Assembly: GCA_008508345.1 (NCBI GenBank)
Contig: QNGE01002411.1
Location: 10,028-74,027 of the forward strand
Length of the DNA stretch: 64,000 nt
Origin: Paragonimus westermani
Lineage: Eukaryota > Platyhelminthes > Trematoda > Plagiorchiida > Troglotrematidae
Direction of reading: 5' to 3'
Both the position numbers and the translations under genes were made by a program. Below the pieces are notes generated by a model, which saw nothing but the letters and a program-made list of their open reading frames with translations, was not told where the DNA came from and did not search any database. The first letter of the stretch is position 1. The number at the start of each line of letters is the position of its first letter. Below are positions 35,821 to 61,735 of the stretch, piece by piece.

Positions 35821-37769
35821 CTAGCGTAAATAGCACATATCCCCTTGTGGTCCCTCTATTGATGACTATTTCAGCATATTGATTTCCAAAATTGAATCGT
35901 TTGAACTCAGACTTAATTGATATCACAGACGATTTGGACCGAAATGGTTTGGAAAACAATAGTTGGCTCACGTTTAACGTCCAGTGGAACATATCGGTAG
36001 TACATAACCACATATAGATTGGGAGGGGACCCTAGCTATTGCGCTTTCAGGAATAGCGATCAGGCAGCGTCTACAGTGAGCACATATCATAACTAATAGC
36101 CTCTTCACGTGTGTTCCCAAAACACAGTGTTTTGTTACCCGTACCTGAATGGATGAGAGTTAGTCTGTTTGCCCAACCAATAGAATGACATCAGACAACT
36201 GTGACTGGCTGTTTTTTCACTGAAGTAATTGTATTAATCGGTTGGCTGGAAATAATTGAAATGTCCGCAACACACAAAGTTGAAAAGTCAATGGTGCAAG
36301 ATTTCTTCAGCATGACGCAGCTAGAACTACAGCCGCCATCCATCTGCCTGTCCGTCTATCTGAATCTGGGTATAATAGACCACGACGTTCTGAAAGAATC
36401 TACCCATTAGTGTTCCTATGTAATGATATCTCAAATGAGCATGCGCAGATAAAACGTAAAAAGAATGTGAATGTCAAAGTTTTTATCAAACTTGCTGGAT
36501 TTATTCAACCGGAAGAGGAGAAATGCGTGGGCATTTGTTAATACCTCATAATGAATAAAAAATATCAAGGCCAACGTATTTTCCTCCAATGGGGACTGTG
36601 TTCAAGTAGACAAATCGTAGACAATTGAATCACGCTAAACTATACAAAAATTAAGACAATCAGTCATCATTGATTGACCGGATAGGACACGATAAAAAAT
36701 AAGTCGTGGCCTTCAGACGTTTTCGACTCACTGTCTTTGTATTGTTGTTTGAACAGACTTATGAGGTGATCACCTGGAAATCATATGATTTTATCACTCA
36801 GTCTGTAATGAGAATATGAGTTCCTGTCCGGAAATGATTGACACCATGCATTTTTTTCACCGGCAAAATAATACTTACATTCACAAGCAAAAACAGGCGA
36901 TGCAACTGTGATTCTAACTTTATCCATCAAACAACAGTTTCACTTCTCGATCAGTGCGTACTGAATTTGCCTCCGAACGCTGAATGAGAAAATATGTTTG
37001 CTAAGATCCACTGCGTAAGCTACTTGACGATGATATGATAATTCCCACAGGTTGAGAGAATTACGGTTCACTCAGTGTATGGTCTGTTATATGCTTAACA
37101 GGAAAGAGTCAGTTATCCTAATTTGGACGTACTAGCAATGTGGCGACTCATAGAAAATTATTGGAGATGCGTCTACTCACAATATTTTTTGTCAGAATGG
37201 TCAGTTGTCTCAAAAATGACAGTACACCGAATCACCTCTGATAGGTGAACAACTCAGAGACGTCAGTATTCCAATGGAATAGCTCAGCACGACTGCGAGA
37301 TGCCAACAAAGCCTACAACAGGTGAATCACGGGCAATAAGTGACGTTGAGTGAATCCTTGCTGAGTGAAATCGAGCGAACGGGCCGGAAATGACAGACCG
37401 CACAGAATATCACCTAAAAGTACATAACCATGCGGAAATGAGCCCAACACCTAAGCGAAGACCTTGTTGTTGTGTGGACTGGGGTTTTGGTCAGTAAATG
37501 CAAGCGTACGGAAAGATTCGGTTAGGCAATACTGACCTCGCTTTAATGAACTACTCCATGTAGTCATCTGACTTGGTAATTGACTGACAGTGCTGATTGT
37601 CTACCCTAGTCCACTTTAATTTCATAAAATCGTCTCGAGTCATTCTAATGAGAGATTCTTAAGTATCTTCAACAGCATGACAATGAGTCGAAAAAGGGTC
37701 CATTGTGCCGGATATCATTAGCACAGAAGTAGTGAATGAATCTGATATCTTGCCGATAAAATAATTCGT
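35821..37769. other. No gene recognised
   Basis: Short frames only and no repeat recognised. Confidence 0.45.
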
Positions 37770-37862
37770 TTAGTTTTTCAAGTTGACCATCACTCACATT
37801 TGATCGCAGCGTTCGCATTCAGATAGACTNCCCGACTATTCATTAGTAATTCGTTTAGTATT
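37770..37862. repeat. SINE fragment with a strand switch at an ambiguous base
   Basis: Left of 37830 the sequence is - orientation SINE body (AAGTTGACCATCACTCACAT, TTGATCGCAG, CATTCAGATAGACT). Position 37830 is N. To the right, CCCGACTATTCATTAGTAAT is + orientation SINE tail. So two opposed SINE pieces meet at the unresolved base. Confidence 0.6.
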
Positions 37863-38789
37863 TAACTACATACACTTTTCTTCAAACTGACATACAGCCA
37901 CCTCGTATGATATCAGACTCATATATTTGTGTGGGAATTCGATAGGTAAATGAATCTCCGACACACATTAAAAAGTCACGCAGTTGATCAATAGCGAAAT
38001 AAAATAAAGCACTTACACACAATTGGTGCTAATCAGAAGTGAAAATGACACAGTTCTCATATCATTTCCATATCCACGACGCGATTTCAACTGTTCTTGT
38101 CCATTTTCGATCAAAAATGTGCTTAAAATGGAGGAACAACCTGTTGATCGCATAATTTTTGTATCTGTGGTTTACAATGCCCTACAGTCATGAAACATTT
38201 AGAGTTGACCACAAACACGACAAAAATTGGTTACTCGTCATAGTTTTGAGCTTTGTACGTTATTGTTATTATTGTATGATAGATATATATAGTAGAGATA
38301 TGTTATATCCAAAGTATTTTGCCATTTGGTTATTTTTTGTAGTCTTAAGTTCTAGGACAAAAGTGCAGTTCATTCGACTAATGTATGATTTTGACTGTTC
38401 TGTTAGCCAACTTTTAAGATCTAGACATGTATTCAATGTTTTTCTCCGATTTCCGCATACCTTTGAACTTTTGTCATTTTTCGATATATCACAAAATTTG
38501 TGGACGATAAACAGCAGTTTTTTTGCTCAACCAGTCTTCTCGTTTTTTCAGATCCACATGATACATTGTCAGCTTTCACGCTTTGAAATTTGGAGAGTAT
38601 AAATAAGCGTAACCAAGAACTTCCAAAATCATTCTGACATTCTGCGAAAGCTGTGTGCAAATATGTGATGTTAGTTTATGTTACCCGAAGTTTCCTAATA
38701 TTATAATCACACTATCGCTCAGCCAGGTTGGTGATTATTGTGTTGGCACTTCAAAGGAAAGTCATAGTCATAGGGCCATCGATCGGAAT

Positions 38790-39175
38790 TGACAGGGCAG
38801 TTACTGTCTACTCTTGGGACGATTGGGTAATCTGGGCGTTATTTGAAGGCAAATAGGGTTGAGCGTTTGTGTATGACAGTTCGTAATTGACTGGCACAGC
38901 AGTCAACACGGTTGCCCCATGAAAGCTTGATCGGTGTTCTAATCCAGGCTGTGACAAGGATGTGCACTACTGACGAACTCTAACAAGACCAACAATCGAG
39001 TCTAGTGCCTCTTATCGAAAGAGGCTGACTGGAAAGTCTATTTAAATGCAAAAACTGTGATCAACTATGAGTGATGTTCAACTTGAAATGAACCGATTCC
39101 CCGACTACTCATCATTAATGTAAAATATCGCCCAACAGGTTTAATCAGATCGGAGAACAGATCGATTGAAATATC
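38790..39175 (+). mobile_element. tRNA-derived SINE copy 4 (longest)
   Basis: Runs from the 5' unit (CAGTTACTGTCTACTCTTGG, GACGATTGGGTAATCTGG) through a worn A box near 38892 and the B box GGTGTTCTAATCC (38933-38945). The body has GGATGTGCACTACTGACGAA, CAATCGAGTCTAGTGCCTC and GAGTGATGTTCAACTTGAAA. It ends in the tail CCCCGACTACTCATCATTAA and AGGTTTAATCAGATCGG. It shows that the repeat is about 380 nt with the tRNA-like part internal. Confidence 0.78.
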
Positions 39176-41151
39176 CATGAGAATGCGAAAGCTACGTACA
39201 GTTATAAGAGATGTTCAGTTTGTACTACTGTCATAGCCTTTTGCGTTCAATTGATCAGTTAACTGTATGAAACGGATGTAAACTTGGAACTCTAAACAAC
39301 GTGATCAAAATTCGTTCACCCGGGAACAACCATAATCAACTTTCAAAAAAGACTTATCCCTGACGTTATGGAAGAAAAGAATTTGTAGAATTCACTAACA
39401 GGGTTAGCAATAAACAGTATTGTCGGACAGGTTGATTGAAATTTTTGATATCACCTTCACTGCTAAAAAATTTTATCGTAAGATTACCGACTAGAACCAA
39501 GATAGCGGTTAGTGTAGAAACGGTTGAGTACTTCAACATTACCCACAACTGGTAGTGCTTGATTGTTCACATGTGATGATTTCACCGGTAGGTTATTTGA
39601 ACACAATCAGCCGGAAACATGAGGTCTGTCTGACCGGAGGTATACACCACAAATAAGATGACTTCGAGTTCAGTGCTTATTTTCTCAATAATTTTATCTG
39701 AACTATAAAAACTGCAATCGTTTGTTAACAACATTCGCCTCACAATTGGTACACTGACCTACCGACCATCAGTGGTCAGTAAAATATGAATGTATACAAA
39801 CTGTAAGTCTTCCTGAATAACTTTTATTCACAGAAGACACGGGAATTTTTCTGGATTAGATGTGAGTGGGCTCTTGTTGAACAGAAGTTCCACAACTCGT
39901 CCAAACTAAAAAAACCTTGGTCGCGAAATTAAAAGACATAATTTAACAAAATATAAAGTTTGGGAAAGTATATCACCTTCATGTAGATCCCACGAGCCAT
40001 GTCTCTGAGGTCATTCAGATCAGCTGTACAACTTCGTTCACTTATGAATGGTACCTATATGGGCAGAGACTGGTCCTCTGTAACAAATTTCTCGACAAAC
40101 TTGTCACTACCATCTTTTGTAGTAACAATCGATTAACATTCCGAGCTATTTGCTATTTCCTCCGCTCAAGAAATATTAGTAATTAAGACTGTGTAAGTAT
40201 ATTACAGTTGGTGGCAAATGGAAAATTGCACATTCTTCCAGCGTTATTGTGCACATCAACCGCATATAGAATTAGTTTTAAGATCTGACGGACTGATGAG
40301 CTTCGCGGATGGGACTTATGTGGTGGTCCCTCAACAGCTGACAACTCAACAGAAAAATTGGATGGTCTAGACTAAAACAGTAAATGTATGGTGTTTTTCT
40401 CTTGGTCCGAAGAACCCTTTGTATTTACTGAGTAAATAATGCGGTATACACGATGGAATTACAGAATTTCGGTACCAGACTATGTCAGGGACTATTAAAT
40501 CAGTACAAGCGGCCAATCAGCACAAGCAGGTCGTTAGTTTTGACAATTTTATTCAGTATACTTGTTGATTAACCACTCTCCGGATCTAGTCAAGACAAGA
40601 TAATCGGTAATAGATGGGTGAACAACCGCCTAAAAGGAAATTAGTAGAACACATTCAACTGAAAATACGAGGTCTTTCTGAGCAAAACTGTGTATTACTG
40701 TCTGTTTACAATAAATGAGTGGAATTCGAGTCTAGTTATTATATTCCCACTGAGCTTATCTGAACTGTGAAAAATGTGATCACATGTGGTTATAGAAAGA
40801 ATCAGCTTCCTAAATCGAACTAATCAACTTTCATGTGTGTTACTGTTGTGTGAACTAGGGTCCAAATATCACAGCGTATTTTATAACATTAACGTTCGTT
40901 TTCGGACCAACAAGCATAGATTGAAGTCCTATTAATGTGCAACAACTATTCATCTGTAAATGTAAACACCTTAACAAAAGGTTGTATGTAACTCTATCTA
41001 ACAATCTACTGAATTGGAAATGCAGTGGGTAAATGCATTTAGTAAAAAAAATGTTGATAGTTGAACCAATCAAAAGATTGATTAATTTGGAGGATTTCCT
41101 GAATCAGATGAGAACATTAGTGGTACAAAAATTTTTAATGTTGCTTTTCAG
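39176..41151. other. Upstream of the first visible ETS exon; no exon recognised
   Basis: Likely intron or promoter-proximal DNA of the ETS gene, since an acceptor sits at 41151. No coding exon, TATA-like promoter or CpG-rich start region was identified. Confidence 0.4.
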
Positions 41152-41219
41152 GTGTTTTGGAAGTCGGGTCAATCAAATTCCGGATCCAATTTGAACAAAC
41201 CAGAAGTTTTACCGAACTA

Positions 41220-55063
<13,844 letters not shown>

Positions 55064-55226
55064 CATTACTGTCTATCCAAGAATGGTAGTTTATTCACTT
55101 CATGTTGAATGAACAGTGTCAACTGGGGCTGACAGTTATTGAAATGTGCAATGTGAACACGCGCGTATCCGCTGCAATTCAAATGTGTTGTCCAATTTTG
55201 TATACGTGCATATGTGATCGTGCTAC

Positions 55227-55232
55227 AATAAA
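55227..55232 (+). promoter_or_regulatory. Polyadenylation signal AATAAA of the ETS gene
   Basis: A canonical AATAAA lies 164 nt after the ETS stop codon, with TG-rich sequence (CGCTTGTCTTATTG) following. It is the first AATAAA after the stop, so a 3' UTR of roughly 180-200 nt is inferred. Confidence 0.7.
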
Positions 55233-55831
55233 ACGCTTGTCTTATTGAGGGATAAAATTGTGCGTCAGAAGTTACAACCGATCACACTCAGAATTCTCAT
55301 AAGGTTTTCAAATCAAGGGCTAAAGGTACATACGGTTGGCGGCATCCGATTCTGATTAGCCTGTCACAGTGACCGAAGCCAATGGACGCCTGCGCTCAAC
55401 CATAACCGCAAATGGCTTGCGCTGTACCGCTTGCGGTTCCACCCACACACCATATATCCAGCGTAAACCCGAAGGAATAAGACCTGAAGTTGCGTGAGTG
55501 AGACCATTGTGTCCAGCCGGCCAATGCTGGCTAGCCAACTGATAGGCTAGTTCGAGACGGAAACCCTTATCTCTCTGAGAGTAAACAGAAAGAGAGACTG
55601 CAATGGTAAGATTTAAACTGGGAAGAAAAATGTGTAAAACGTAATACAAAAAGCATTTCAGTACAGCAGTACATGTTATTGCATTCTTGGGAAGATATGG
55701 ATGAAAAACAAAGTTCAGATTAGAGTCCGAAACGATCAGACAAACCATTCAATCAATAATACGCCAACATAGCTGAAGAAAGGAATGGGTAGAAGACCGC
55801 AGACACCCAAATTTCCGAAAAGAGGAGCCGG

Positions 55832-56275
55832 TTAGTTGCCATACGACCATGGTCTTTGTCCAACGTACTGGTCCTTTGTTGGCTGACGATGAGACAGCAC
55901 CATTGAGCGGTAGACAAGGAGCTTAGTGCTGGGCTCCAGGTTGTGGTTCTTCCATACACGTTTTTCGAGATGTCCGAATGCACGTCTGGGCTTCGCCGCA
56001 CCAGCTCTTGACTCACGGACAGGTCGGTGGACCGGGTGATACCAGAATAGCAAAGCATTTGCGCAGCTAACGACAACGTTTCCATTGGCGCCCATTTGAA
56101 GTGAGAGTGCCATAAAAGCACCTCCACTTAGAGAAGACTGAACTAAGGAAAACGTCCTACATTTGTTGATATCCAATCCGAAATTGGATGCCGCGGAAGC
56201 GAAGACTGTCGTCAGATGTTGCCGTTCTTGTTCAATATGTGCGAATAGCGCACTGTCATTTGCGAACAGAATCAT
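55832..56275 (-). pseudogene. LINE copy A, RT motif C and thumb
   Basis: The - strand frame begins with LFANDSALFAHIEQERQHLT, the motif C region with FADD mutated to FAND. It continues with FGLDINKCRTFSLVQSSLSGG and GHLEKRVWKNHNLEPSTKL, VYRSMVLSHRQPTK. These are thumb and connector features of this LINE family. One frameshift lies within the segment. Confidence 0.8.
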
Positions 56276-56560
56276 GTATATTGCTGAGGTATGTAACCGG
56301 TTTTGGGGTGCCGAAACGTCGGATATTCAGTAGACGCCCGTTTTTTCGGTACTCTACCTCAACGCCGTCCTCTCCTGAAACGTAATTGTTAGCATTGCCG
56401 TCACACATAAATCATATAGGGCTGGGGCTAGCACACAACCCTGTTGCATGCCAGTGACGATGCCGTAATCATCAGATGTCAAACTACACGATTGTATATT
56501 CACCGTCAAGCCAACACGCGACAATCTAATCATATTGATAAGCTTACTCGGACATCCAAA

Positions 56561-56812
56561 CTAACCAAGCACCGTCCAAAACGCTTTGCGGCTCACGGAA
56601 TCAAATGCCTTGGTGAGGTCCACGAAGAAAGCATACAGGGGCCGGTTCCTTTCCCGGCACTTCTCCTGAAGCTGTTGAACAGCAAACACCAGGTCGATCG
56701 TACTCCGACTCGCCCGGAATCCACACTGCTTCTCAGGAACAATTATCTCCAGGAATTCCGTATTCAGCCAAGTCTTTGCCGGAATCCTTCTGGAACTTAC
56801 AAACCTGAGCAC
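56561..56812 (-). pseudogene. LINE copy A, RT fingers and motif A
   Basis: An 83-codon open stretch on the - strand with GFRASRSTIDLVFAVQQLQE and the intact motif A FVDLTKAFDSVSRKAFW. The catalytic Asp of motif A is kept. The upstream RT part (NYRGISL region) is absent, which sets the 5' truncation point near 56.81 kb. Confidence 0.82.
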
Positions 56813-58609
56813 ACTAACATACGATTACCATGCTTGAAGGTTCTTTATTTCCATGCTCATTTCAGTCGAGAAGCACTAAGGAAGTGTCCTTAGGCACGAG
56901 TTATTTTTCACCATTCTTTGTGTGTGGCGGCTGCCTTACACAACAGGAAAGCATTCAATTATCCCCCGGGACCTTAAGTCCACACTGAAGGACATGAGAC
57001 TCCTGAATGACTGGATTAGCTGCAGCTAATGACAGATTAGTTGTAGTATCAAGGGAAGATGACAGCATACTCATAATGAACCGCTGTACGAGATGTGTTG
57101 AACGTGTTCACCATGCGGTGCCAAGCTGGCGTGCCACATTGGAATTATGAGTCTGGCATGAAATTTTCGATCTGTGTCCACTTAAATTCAACGATTCTGA
57201 AGAGAGACTCAATTCTTATATCGTTTTCCTCGGCAAAAGACTCGTCGAGCAACTCATTACCTCGTGACGGAAGTCAATCGGTAAAGTCATGATAATAAAC
57301 CTTACCAGGTCCATCCTCGGACCTTCTTTAGACAGTAATCCTTTTCTTATACGATTATCAGCCACTGAAACGACCTTTCCAAATCCTTTAGTGGCTTCTT
57401 TAGGAATCGTTTTAAGACGTTGTTAGTTCCCCTTTTGCTTAAAAACATGTTGGACTCGTAATTTTACATTGTTCTTGTACCTGCTGTAATCCCCCAAATC
57501 GGTGCTACACTCCGTCTTTGGTTAATGTTTTTCAGTTTGACAGACGCCCACGGAATGTTGAAACAGACAGACTGACTGGACACGGTCGTTTTGAGCCTCT
57601 TAATATGAACCCGTGTATTAGCGGCTGAAGTCACTGAGAAACTTGATAAGCAATCCTAGTCACAGGATCATCAGTTGGAATTAATGCAACAGTTACTATG
57701 TCATCTCTCAAAGTTGTGGGACAACCTGAACGCTATTCACAATCTTGTGTGTCTGGGTTCGTGCGTGCTAACTGGGTCAAAATTAACGTTGCTTGAACGG
57801 TGCAGCGATTAACACGTTTATTTCGACAGAATGTGAACCACAACATACATTCCAACCGTGGTGGGAGCACACAATATTGAGAAGCACTGAAAACAACAAA
57901 ACTCATGTTCAATGCTATTTTTGAAGGAAGTCGACTAATATGTTTTTTTACTGCGAAAGCCCAGTTCTGTAGTTGAACTGTTTTAAGCTTACATTCCTCA
58001 TCTTTTCAACGAGTCCTTCGGAAGGTTTGGTTGAAAGAATTCCAGTCATTTGGTAAAAGACCTGGGATAATTTCACTATAAATGAAAAGTAGGCCGCAGT
58101 CTTCAGAATACTTACGATAACGTTGGCTCTAGAAGGATTAAGACAATATTTGTTGGCAAAAACAGTAGACACTTGGTGTGAGAGAATGGGAAAGTGATCA
58201 AAAATTCCCTTCTGCCTGAGAAACGAGGAGTTATTAGGGGGAACAAGAGACCCAACGACAATGCAGTCGGCATTTGTAGAAAGGAACGATTTGGAGGGAA
58301 CGGACAACTGGCTAACGCGTGCAAGAGAGAAATGAGGTGAAAGGATTGCATTTTACAAAGTACTTGAACAGCATAGTAAGTTTATTTGTTGAAGCATTGC
58401 TGTATTGAAGTAAGTGATCATGGGTATTCAGCAATTTGATTTTTCCGGTATGAACAACAGTCGTATTTAATCATAACATTTTTATCCAGATGAAGTTTTC
58501 AGGGAGCTGTGTTTGAAAGGAATATCTGCGTTTTAGATCTTGTCAGAAATGCATAATTGCGTGTTGAACACCAGTCTACATTCCGATAAGCCACACTGAT
58601 CATTATATG
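56813..58609. other. Spacer between LINE copies A and B
   Basis: No coding motif. The 119-codon - strand frame at 57948-58307 is unrecognised. Confidence 0.4.
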
Positions 58610-60580
58610 ACTGCCCTCTTGACACTGGGTGCCTTCATCCGTTTTTGACCAAAATGACCAAAATTAGAGCATGTCTGTACATAACACTCACCACAAGTTG
58701 CTTGCTGTTTCTCATCTGTAATTCCACTGACACATATCGTATCCATTGTAAACCGGAAAATATAAGACCGGGATGCTTATGATTTGAGATCTTTGTGGTC
58801 CAGCCAGTTACTTCCGGCTAGCTAGGTGGTAAGCTAATTTGGAAACCAAACCCCTAACCATCTGAAGCAAAACTAGAAGACCCTGAAGATGAAATCTAAG
58901 CTGTGAAAAAACATACTGAACATAAAACGCAAGAAACATAGTACTATGGGGTAGCATATTTGTACACTTCAGATGAAGTGAGGAAGAAAAACACATGTTT
59001 ACCAATCGATCCAGAACCAAACAAAACCGTCATTACACAATGTGTCAACAAACCTGAAGAAAAGAATAGATGGAGAGCCACTGTGGCTTAGTTGTCTGAA
59101 AAGGAGACTGATTGGTTTGCCAAAAGATGGTAATGGTTGCTGATCACAGCCAAAAACCTATATAATTGGCAACTTATTTGCGCCTGAGGTACTTGCCTCC
59201 AAATGTCTCATCGTCTATCCGTTGATGGTGTCCTACGTGTAGGTTGCTGACATATCACTCCCAGACGATCAGCTCGTTCGTGTAAGCATTTATCACAGCA
59301 TCATACAGTCATGTTATCACATCTGACTGAATCTATAGTCTAAGTACTGCACGGGTTAACTATCACTGGTTGAACTTCCTGACGCTTGTCAGAATAACAC
59401 TCTTCCAGGTGGTCCGGTTTACGTTCAAGTCTTTCCAGAGCGCAAAATTGATTTTACAGTGAGAGAACCTAGCCAGGATGATATCCTGTTCATAGCTCCT
59501 TAGTGGCCCATCTGCCGGATTTTTCCTTGCCACCCAAACTGGTGGAGCATTAACATGGAATCCTTTCCGTCTCTTTTCGCTTGTCGAAGTACCTCAGTAT
59601 TCGGAACTCTGTGCATCCATTGAGTACCAAAGATGTGTATTATGCACATATCAGGTGGATATCAGATATCAAAGATTCTGTCAGTACAATGTCCAAGTCT
59701 CACTCTCGTACAACAGCGTAGAGGGCACCATCGAGCGATAGACAGTTGGCCCTGTTTTCATTCTTAAGCTGTTGTCTTTCCAGACCCGTCAATCAAGACA
59801 ACCAAAATAAAACACTCACAGTTCACAGATAGATCTATCGACAAATTGCTCCCAAAGACAGACTGCTCTGTGGCTATCCACGAAGGCTCCGTCCATACTG
59901 ATTCCGCACGTAGGCACAACACCTCGTCCTGGAGAACGCTAGAAGAAAACGAATGTCTTGCAGCATTGACATCTACAGCACACATTGATGTCGAGGCGGT
60001 GGAAACCGTGGTCATTCTCTGAAGTTTTGTTTCTTTTGAATGGAAGTACCACACTACCATTTGCAAACAGTAACAGACGTTGAACATATTCAACATAATA
60101 CTATCAGTGAGGTTTTCAGCTTGAACACAATCCGCCGAGTTCCGAACAGAAACTGCTGGTGCTGCAGTAACATATAAGCTAAATAGAATTGCGATTAAGA
60201 AACCCCTTGCTCTACAGTCCTGTTGATATTTTAAAGATTATCATAGATCAGTTCGCGTGATTGCGCCTTAAACTTGGTACCCAACAAAACAAGTGGATTT
60301 ATCCGGATATCCAAACTGGTCAAGCACCTTCCGCTGTAACTGATGATTCAATGAATCAAACACTTTAGTAAAATCCTCAAAGAGATTACTGACAGCCATT
60401 CGTATCCAAAACACGGTTTCTAAACCTGCCGAACACCGAAAACCATGTCGATCGTACTGCGATTCGCTCGGAATCCGAATTGCTCGTTGGGAACTTCAGT
60501 CCCAAAAACTACTGCATCCAGTTGGTCCAGCAGAATTATTGACCGAAACTTTTCAGCGCGGTTTAGCAGACTGATTTCCT
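58610..60580 (-). mobile_element. LINE copy B, same family as copy A
   Basis: The - strand contains FGFRANRSTIDMVFGVRQV at 60482-60440, degenerate palm sequence at 59.75-60.3 kb, and LSLDGALYAVV near 59.73 kb. A C-terminal block at 59.4-59.65 kb reads ILGTQWMHRVPNTEVLRQAK and GKRRRD-like remnants. The 3' non-coding end at 58610-58990 aligns with 55345-55680 of copy A (ACCGAAGCC-type and AATATAAGACC/AATAAGACC blocks). Many stops are present. The pair lies in direct orientation about 1.8 kb apart. Confidence 0.75.
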
Positions 60581-61384
60581 GATAACTGTCAGTGTTTCGC
60601 CTGCTCTCTTAACATTTAACCAGGTTAGAATGAGGGCATCCTTGAACTCTTAAGGGTGTGTTCCGTGTTCCCAGATAAATTGAACCAAATGCTACACCCT
60701 CAGGCTGAACCACACTTCTTTCTGTATCTAGTACTTCTTTTCCAGCGTCATCGATCTGGGATTTCAGCTGAATACGAAGAATCCAACGAACCACATGCGC
60801 TTGAGTCCGATAACCGAATGTCTATCATTAACGTTCAACAAAGACTTAATGCTACGGTTGCACGAAACAGTAACGCAATCCAGGTATAATAACTTCATAT
60901 ATTTGGACCTTCCGTTCAAAGTAAGTAAGCGACAGCGTAATGCTTGGAACGCGAACGACTATTCTCTGTAAGAGATGACTAGTGTACAGTCAATCGACTG
61001 AATGATCGTCGCAAAACCATAACCAATACCATACAGACGGCACGGCCACCAGCAGTTTACGTTAGTTAATCAGCCTAGTCCCGCAAACCAAAATCTGTTG
61101 GCCTAGCCAATGTTTTAAAATGAACCCACGCCAAGCAGCTAGTCTTATTCACACACTTTCCCGCCCGTTTCTTTTTATAAACCAAGCATTAGACAGAGGG
61201 TTTATTATTTCCAACAAATTTCCACTATCATTTCTCGTTGCTCTGGCCGGAATTTGCACCTCCTTCCGACGTACTTCTAAACCTTCCATTGCAATTAAAA
61301 CTGCTGAGAAACTATGATCAATTGCAGACAATGTCCAATCACTTTCAGTTTGCTTGACAGTCGCATCAAGAGATTATTATAAGG

Positions 61385-61735
61385 CGTTCGAACAAAGCAA
61401 GTATTACTCATAAGCGAATGGAGTTGGTCATTTACCTATGACGCTTAAGTCATGCCTAATTTGAGGTTACAAACATCAGAATCAACACAGTCGCTTCATG
61501 AACGCATGGCCGGTCTTAGATGTACGCCATTAACTAGCTCTAGCGAAAACGAAACTCGAGTCTGGTTCTTTCTTTCGAAGGTGGCTGTCCAAAACACTTA
61601 TGGAGATGGAAAGATGCGATCAATTTTGAGTTATTTTCAGTCTATGCAAAACCAAAATCCCCTACTACTTGTCAGTGAAGCAAGTTGCGTCTGTCGAAGT
61701 ACACTAACCAATCGTCTGCCATACTATTAGTAAGG
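61385..61735 (+). mobile_element. SINE copy 5, degenerate
   Basis: Matches copies 1 and 4 in order: TATTACTCATAAGCGAA, TAAGTCATGCCTAATTTGAGG, TCAACACAGTCGCTTCATGA, GCGAAAACGAAACTCGAGTC, TTCTTTCTTTCGAAGGTGGC, GATGCGATCAATTTTGAG and CCCCTACTACTTGTCAGTGA. The A and B boxes are mutated beyond likely function. Confidence 0.7.

Larger units (their letters stand above)
55345..56812 (-). mobile_element. LINE copy A, 5'-truncated, internally deleted
   Basis: The - strand from 56812 reads IVPEKQCGFRASRSTIDLVF, QEKCRERNRPLYAFF and VDLTKAFDSVSRKAFW (RT motif A). It continues with GIVTGMQQGCVLAPALYDLCV (motif B), then MILFANDSALFAHIEQERQHL (motif C, FADD changed to FAND), SNFGLDINKCRTF and NLEPSTKLLVYRSMVLS. 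This is a different LINE family from the one at 5.8 kb. Compared with copy B, the C-terminal coding part is missing between about 55.75 and 55.85 kb. The 3' non-coding end (55345-55560) matches copy B. The motif C change and frameshifts make it inactive. Confidence 0.85.

Noticed and set aside
38159..38602. 147-codon + strand open frame
   Set aside because: Starts at a TTG, is Phe/Ile-rich as expected from AT-rich DNA, and has no domain or splice support.
40286..40312. CTGATGAGCTTCGCGGATGG as another hammerhead core
   Set aside because: No GAAA box at a plausible distance and no pairing helices.
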